From: CAIKMD01 sp963729935
Lineage (GTDB): Bacteria; Pseudomonadota; Alphaproteobacteria; ATCC43930; CGMCC-115725
Reading direction: 5' to 3'
Length of the DNA: 64,000 nt
NCBI GenBank assembly: GCA_963729935.1
Contig: CAVSPW010000011.1
Location: 62,001 to 126,000, forward strand
The notes beneath the pieces were generated by a model. That model worked only from the letters and a program-made list of their open reading frames with translations. It was not told where the DNA came from and made no database searches. A program made the translations under genes and the position numbers. Below, piece by piece: positions 62,601 to 64,000 of the stretch. Every line of letters begins with the position of its first letter. Positions within the stretch are counted from its first letter, which is position 1.

Positions 62601-62769
62601 AGTGATGACCAGCGACTTGGTCGAAGCCAGAGGCAAGGTCCAGCGCGCGGGCGAGGACGATCATGTGGTCATCCATCTCGTCCTCGATCGCCTGGTCGAT
62701 TTAACGCCGATGCTGCGGCTTCTATCCGCCGATACAGAACTTGCGCTCACCAGCCGCGATTTCCATTGA
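59644..62769 (+). CDS. dnaE2: Error-prone DNA polymerase DnaE2 (ImuC)
   Basis: A 1041-residue C-family polymerase for SOS-induced lesion bypass. The PHP domain (SNYSFLRGASHPEELV, AIADHNTLAGVV) is followed by the polymerase core with catalytic aspartates in PPDIDVDFEHERREEVI and EVAIVRPGPIQGDMVHPYL, then HhH and OB domains (VAGLVLVRQRPGSASGVVFMTLED). It is shorter than DnaE and ends in RDFH, the usual DnaE2 terminus. It overlaps imuB as ATGA and is co-induced by the SOS box upstream of imuA. Confidence 0.96.
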   Translation: MSAYAELQVTSNYSFLRGASHPEELVREAHALGHHALAIADHNTLAGVVRAHRQAKAVGLRLIVGSRLDLENGQSLLCFPVDRAAYGRLCRLLTRGKRRAEKAQCHLAYEDLAEFGEGQIAIALPPDKPDAAFSHLLDRLKADFADAYLAAQHLFRGDDAKRLYRLAALAARKGIPLVATNDVLYHVPQRRPLQDVVTCIREGCTIAEAGFRLLPNAERYLKPPEEMARLFRDYPDAVARTIEIAQRCRFNLDELRYEYPDETAPDGTPPQEVLERLTWKGATERYPEGVPERIRVQIEHELQLIGQLGYAPYFLTVDDIMREARRREILCQGRGSAANSAVCYCLGITSVDPSRLDLLFERFISTARNEPPDIDVDFEHERREEVIQYIYGKYGRDHAALAATVICYRPRFAIREVGKVMGLSVDVTAAVAGTVWGWGGEGLKETHVRTLGLDPDDPILRLALDLAAELIGFPRHLSQHVGGFVITRGLLEEVVPIENAAMEDRTVVEWDKDDLDTLGILKIDVLALGMLSCIRRAFDLIDRHYGIGLTIETVPQDEPAVYEMLSRANSLGVFQVESRAQMSMLPRLKPKVFYDLVIEVAIVRPGPIQGDMVHPYLRRREGKEKVEYPSEALRKVLGKTLGVPLFQEQAMNIAIVAAGFSPAEADRLRRSMATFRHTGKVAEFRDKFVAGMVANEYERDFAERCFKQIEGFGEYGFPESHAASFALLVYVSGWLKCFYPEVFACALLNSQPMGFYAPAQIVRDAREHGVEVREVDVNASDWDCTLEPAGKSGRWALRLGLRRVKGLAQEAAKALVAQRGKGYADPAALAHRAGLDRSALEKLAVADGFRSMQLDRRAALWIVKGLELEALALLAPLAGIMPPEPEAKLPVMSVGEHVAEDYATLGFSLKHHPLALLRPDLDRRGIVPAEQLKSVPAGQMVRVAGLVLVRQRPGSASGVVFMTLEDETGIANLVVWPSSFERFRREVMTSDLVEARGKVQRAGEDDHVVIHLVLDRLVDLTPMLRLLSADTELALTSRDFH

Positions 62770-62994
62770 TCGCCTGAACGCGATATCATCGGCGCCACAA
62801 GATGGATCGGCGACGGGGCGAATGCCTCAAAGAATGACTTTATCGCTCCGCGTTGCCGCATCCCGCATCGGCATGGCGGCATGCGCGACCGCGACCCTGC
62901 TCTCTCTGCCAGCGAAGGCTGCAAAAGAAGAATATTCCCGCAAGCCGCGGCCAACTTGCTTGGCAAGCGCACGGCTTCGTGCGATGTGATCGCC

Positions 62995-64000
62995 ATGGCG
63001 TGGGTCTTTCCGACATTCCCGTCTCCATCCGATCCGCTGCGCCAGGCGTTGCGCGACGCCTACCGCATGGATGAAGACGATGCGGTTGCGCGCATTCTCG
63101 CGGCGGCCCAATCTTCGCCCGAATCCCAGGCGCTTATCCAGACAAGGGCTCGCGAACTCGTCGCCGAAGCGCGCCGGCGGTGCCATGGCAAGGGCGGGAT
63201 CGATGCTTTTCTCAACGAATTTGCGCTGTCGAGCGAGGAGGGGATCGCGCTTATGTGCCTTGCCGAGGCCTTGCTGCGCATTCCCGATGCCGAGACCATC
63301 GACAAGCTCATCCGCGATAAGCTCGCTCCGGCCGATTGGTCGCGCCATCTCGGCCGGTCGCGCTCGATCTTTGTCAATGCCTCGACCTGGGCGTTGATGC
63401 TGACGGGCAAGCTGCTGCATGACGAGCCGGGCGCCCGGGATCTCGCATCGGTCTTGCGGCGGCTTCTTGCTCGGACGGGCGAGCCCGTGCTGCGCCAGGC
63501 GGTCACCGCTGCCATGCGCATTCTCGGGCACCAATTCGTCATGGGCCGCACGATCGAAGAAGCGCTCATGCGCGCCAAGCCGATGGAGGCGCAAGGCTAT
63601 CGTTTTTCCTATGACATGCTCGGTGAAGCGGCGCGTAGCGCCGCCGATGCGGCGCGCTATGCCGAACGCTACCGTCAGGCGCTCGCCGCGATCGGCGCCC
63701 ATGTCGAAGGCCGCGATCTCCATCACGCGCCCGGCATTTCGGTGAAGCTTTCCGCGCTCCATCCACGCTACGAGGAATCCCAACGCGCGGCGGTCCTGAG
63801 CACGCTGCCAGAAACCCTCCTTTCACTCGCGCGGCAAGCGAAGGCGGCAGGAATCGGAATGACGATCGATGCCGAGGAAGCCGATCGACTCGAGCTCTCA
63901 CTCGATCTGATCGAAATCCTATCGGGCCACCCCGACCTCAAAGGTTGGGACGGGCTCGGCCTCGCCGTCCAAGCCTATCAGAAACGCGCGCTGCCCCTCA
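62995..64000 (+). CDS. putA: PutA, proline dehydrogenase / P5C dehydrogenase, N-terminal part (cut by window edge)
   Basis: The first 335 codons of bifunctional PutA, which oxidises proline to glutamate in two steps at the membrane. The arm domain (WSRHLGRSRSIFVNASTWALMLTGKLL, in parts) and the start of the FAD-binding TIM barrel (YRFSYDMLGEAARSAADAARY, then HHAPGISVKLSALHPRYE) are clear; both match PutA closely. The initial 40 residues are short, and there is no obvious ribbon-helix-helix DNA-binding domain, so it is unlikely to repress its own gene. The ATG at 62995 has a weak ribosome site. The 225 bases before it hold no recognisable gene. Confidence 0.92.
   Translation, partial: MAWVFPTFPSPSDPLRQALRDAYRMDEDDAVARILAAAQSSPESQALIQTRARELVAEARRRCHGKGGIDAFLNEFALSSEEGIALMCLAEALLRIPDAETIDKLIRDKLAPADWSRHLGRSRSIFVNASTWALMLTGKLLHDEPGARDLASVLRRLLARTGEPVLRQAVTAAMRILGHQFVMGRTIEEALMRAKPMEAQGYRFSYDMLGEAARSAADAARYAERYRQALAAIGAHVEGRDLHHAPGISVKLSALHPRYEESQRAAVLSTLPETLLSLARQAKAAGIGMTIDAEEADRLELSLDLIEILSGHPDLKGWDGLGLAVQAYQKRALPL

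Noticed and set aside
62821..62989. A 56-codon frame with a signal-peptide-like N-terminus before putA
   Set aside because: The hydrophobic stretch ends in a short basic tail with no conserved mature part; no ribosome site or promoter was seen. It could be a remnant but cannot be supported.

Overview
The window reads as a stretch of a high-GC alphaproteobacterial chromosome, most likely from the Rhodospirillales or a close relative. The reasons are the glnB-glnA pair with a sigma-54 type promoter, the tig-clpP-clpX-lon-hup order, a full nuoA-N operon running into birA, coaX and ribonuclease J, the ProS type without an editing insertion, the mce/DUF1467/proS/lolC/lolD/dnaE neighbourhood, and an imuA-imuB-dnaE2 cassette under a GAAC-N7-GAAC SOS box. 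There is no CRISPR array, insertion sequence, prophage or rRNA.

Layout. 0-3 kb: the start of glnA and glnB (minus), a Rieske oxygenase (plus), a TSUP permease and tRNA-His (minus). 2.9-5.9 kb: the NAD(P)HX repair enzyme overlapping malonyl-CoA decarboxylase. 6.1-13.2 kb: tRNA-Leu, trigger factor, ClpP, ClpX, Lon, a strong terminator, HU, tRNA-Val and tRNA-Asp. 13.2-27.3 kb: fourteen complex I genes, packed with overlapping starts and stops and continuing without a break into birA, coaX and rnj (to 30.6 kb). 30.7-38.8 kb: an MFS exporter, methylmalonyl-CoA epimerase, a DUF1467 protein, DNA glycosylase Tag, a 595-base gene-poor stretch, a secreted protein, proS, lolC, lolD, a small putative secreted protein and a carboxymuconolactone-decarboxylase-like protein. 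38.9-43.3 kb: replicative dnaE, a small unknown protein and hspQ.

43.3-51.0 kb is the least routine part. It holds a frameshifted glycosyltransferase/GtrA fusion gene, an ABC importer operon with three tandem paralogous substrate-binding proteins, one ATPase and two different permeases, and a frameshifted formyltransferase. The third binding-protein gene also carries a one-base shift near its 3' end. 51.0-55.2 kb is a complete biotin ring-assembly set (bioF-bioD diverging from bioB-bioA). 55.2-64 kb holds an NTF2-like protein, an FTR1-type iron permease, a DedA protein, the SOS mutagenesis cassette and the start of putA.

The genes fall into a few working groups: protein quality control (tig, clpP, clpX, lon, and HspQ, which helps Lon), respiration (nuo), cofactor supply and repair (birA, coaX, NAD(P)HX repair, bio), lipoprotein export (lolCD), DNA replication and damage tolerance (dnaE, tag, imuAB-dnaE2, hup), and nitrogen or proline metabolism at the two cut ends (glnA/glnB, putA). 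No clearly new defence or mobile system is visible. The best candidates for something undescribed are the three-receptor importer with a palindrome inside its promoter, and the hairpin-rich intergenic region at 33.5-34.1 kb with a perfect DnaA box.
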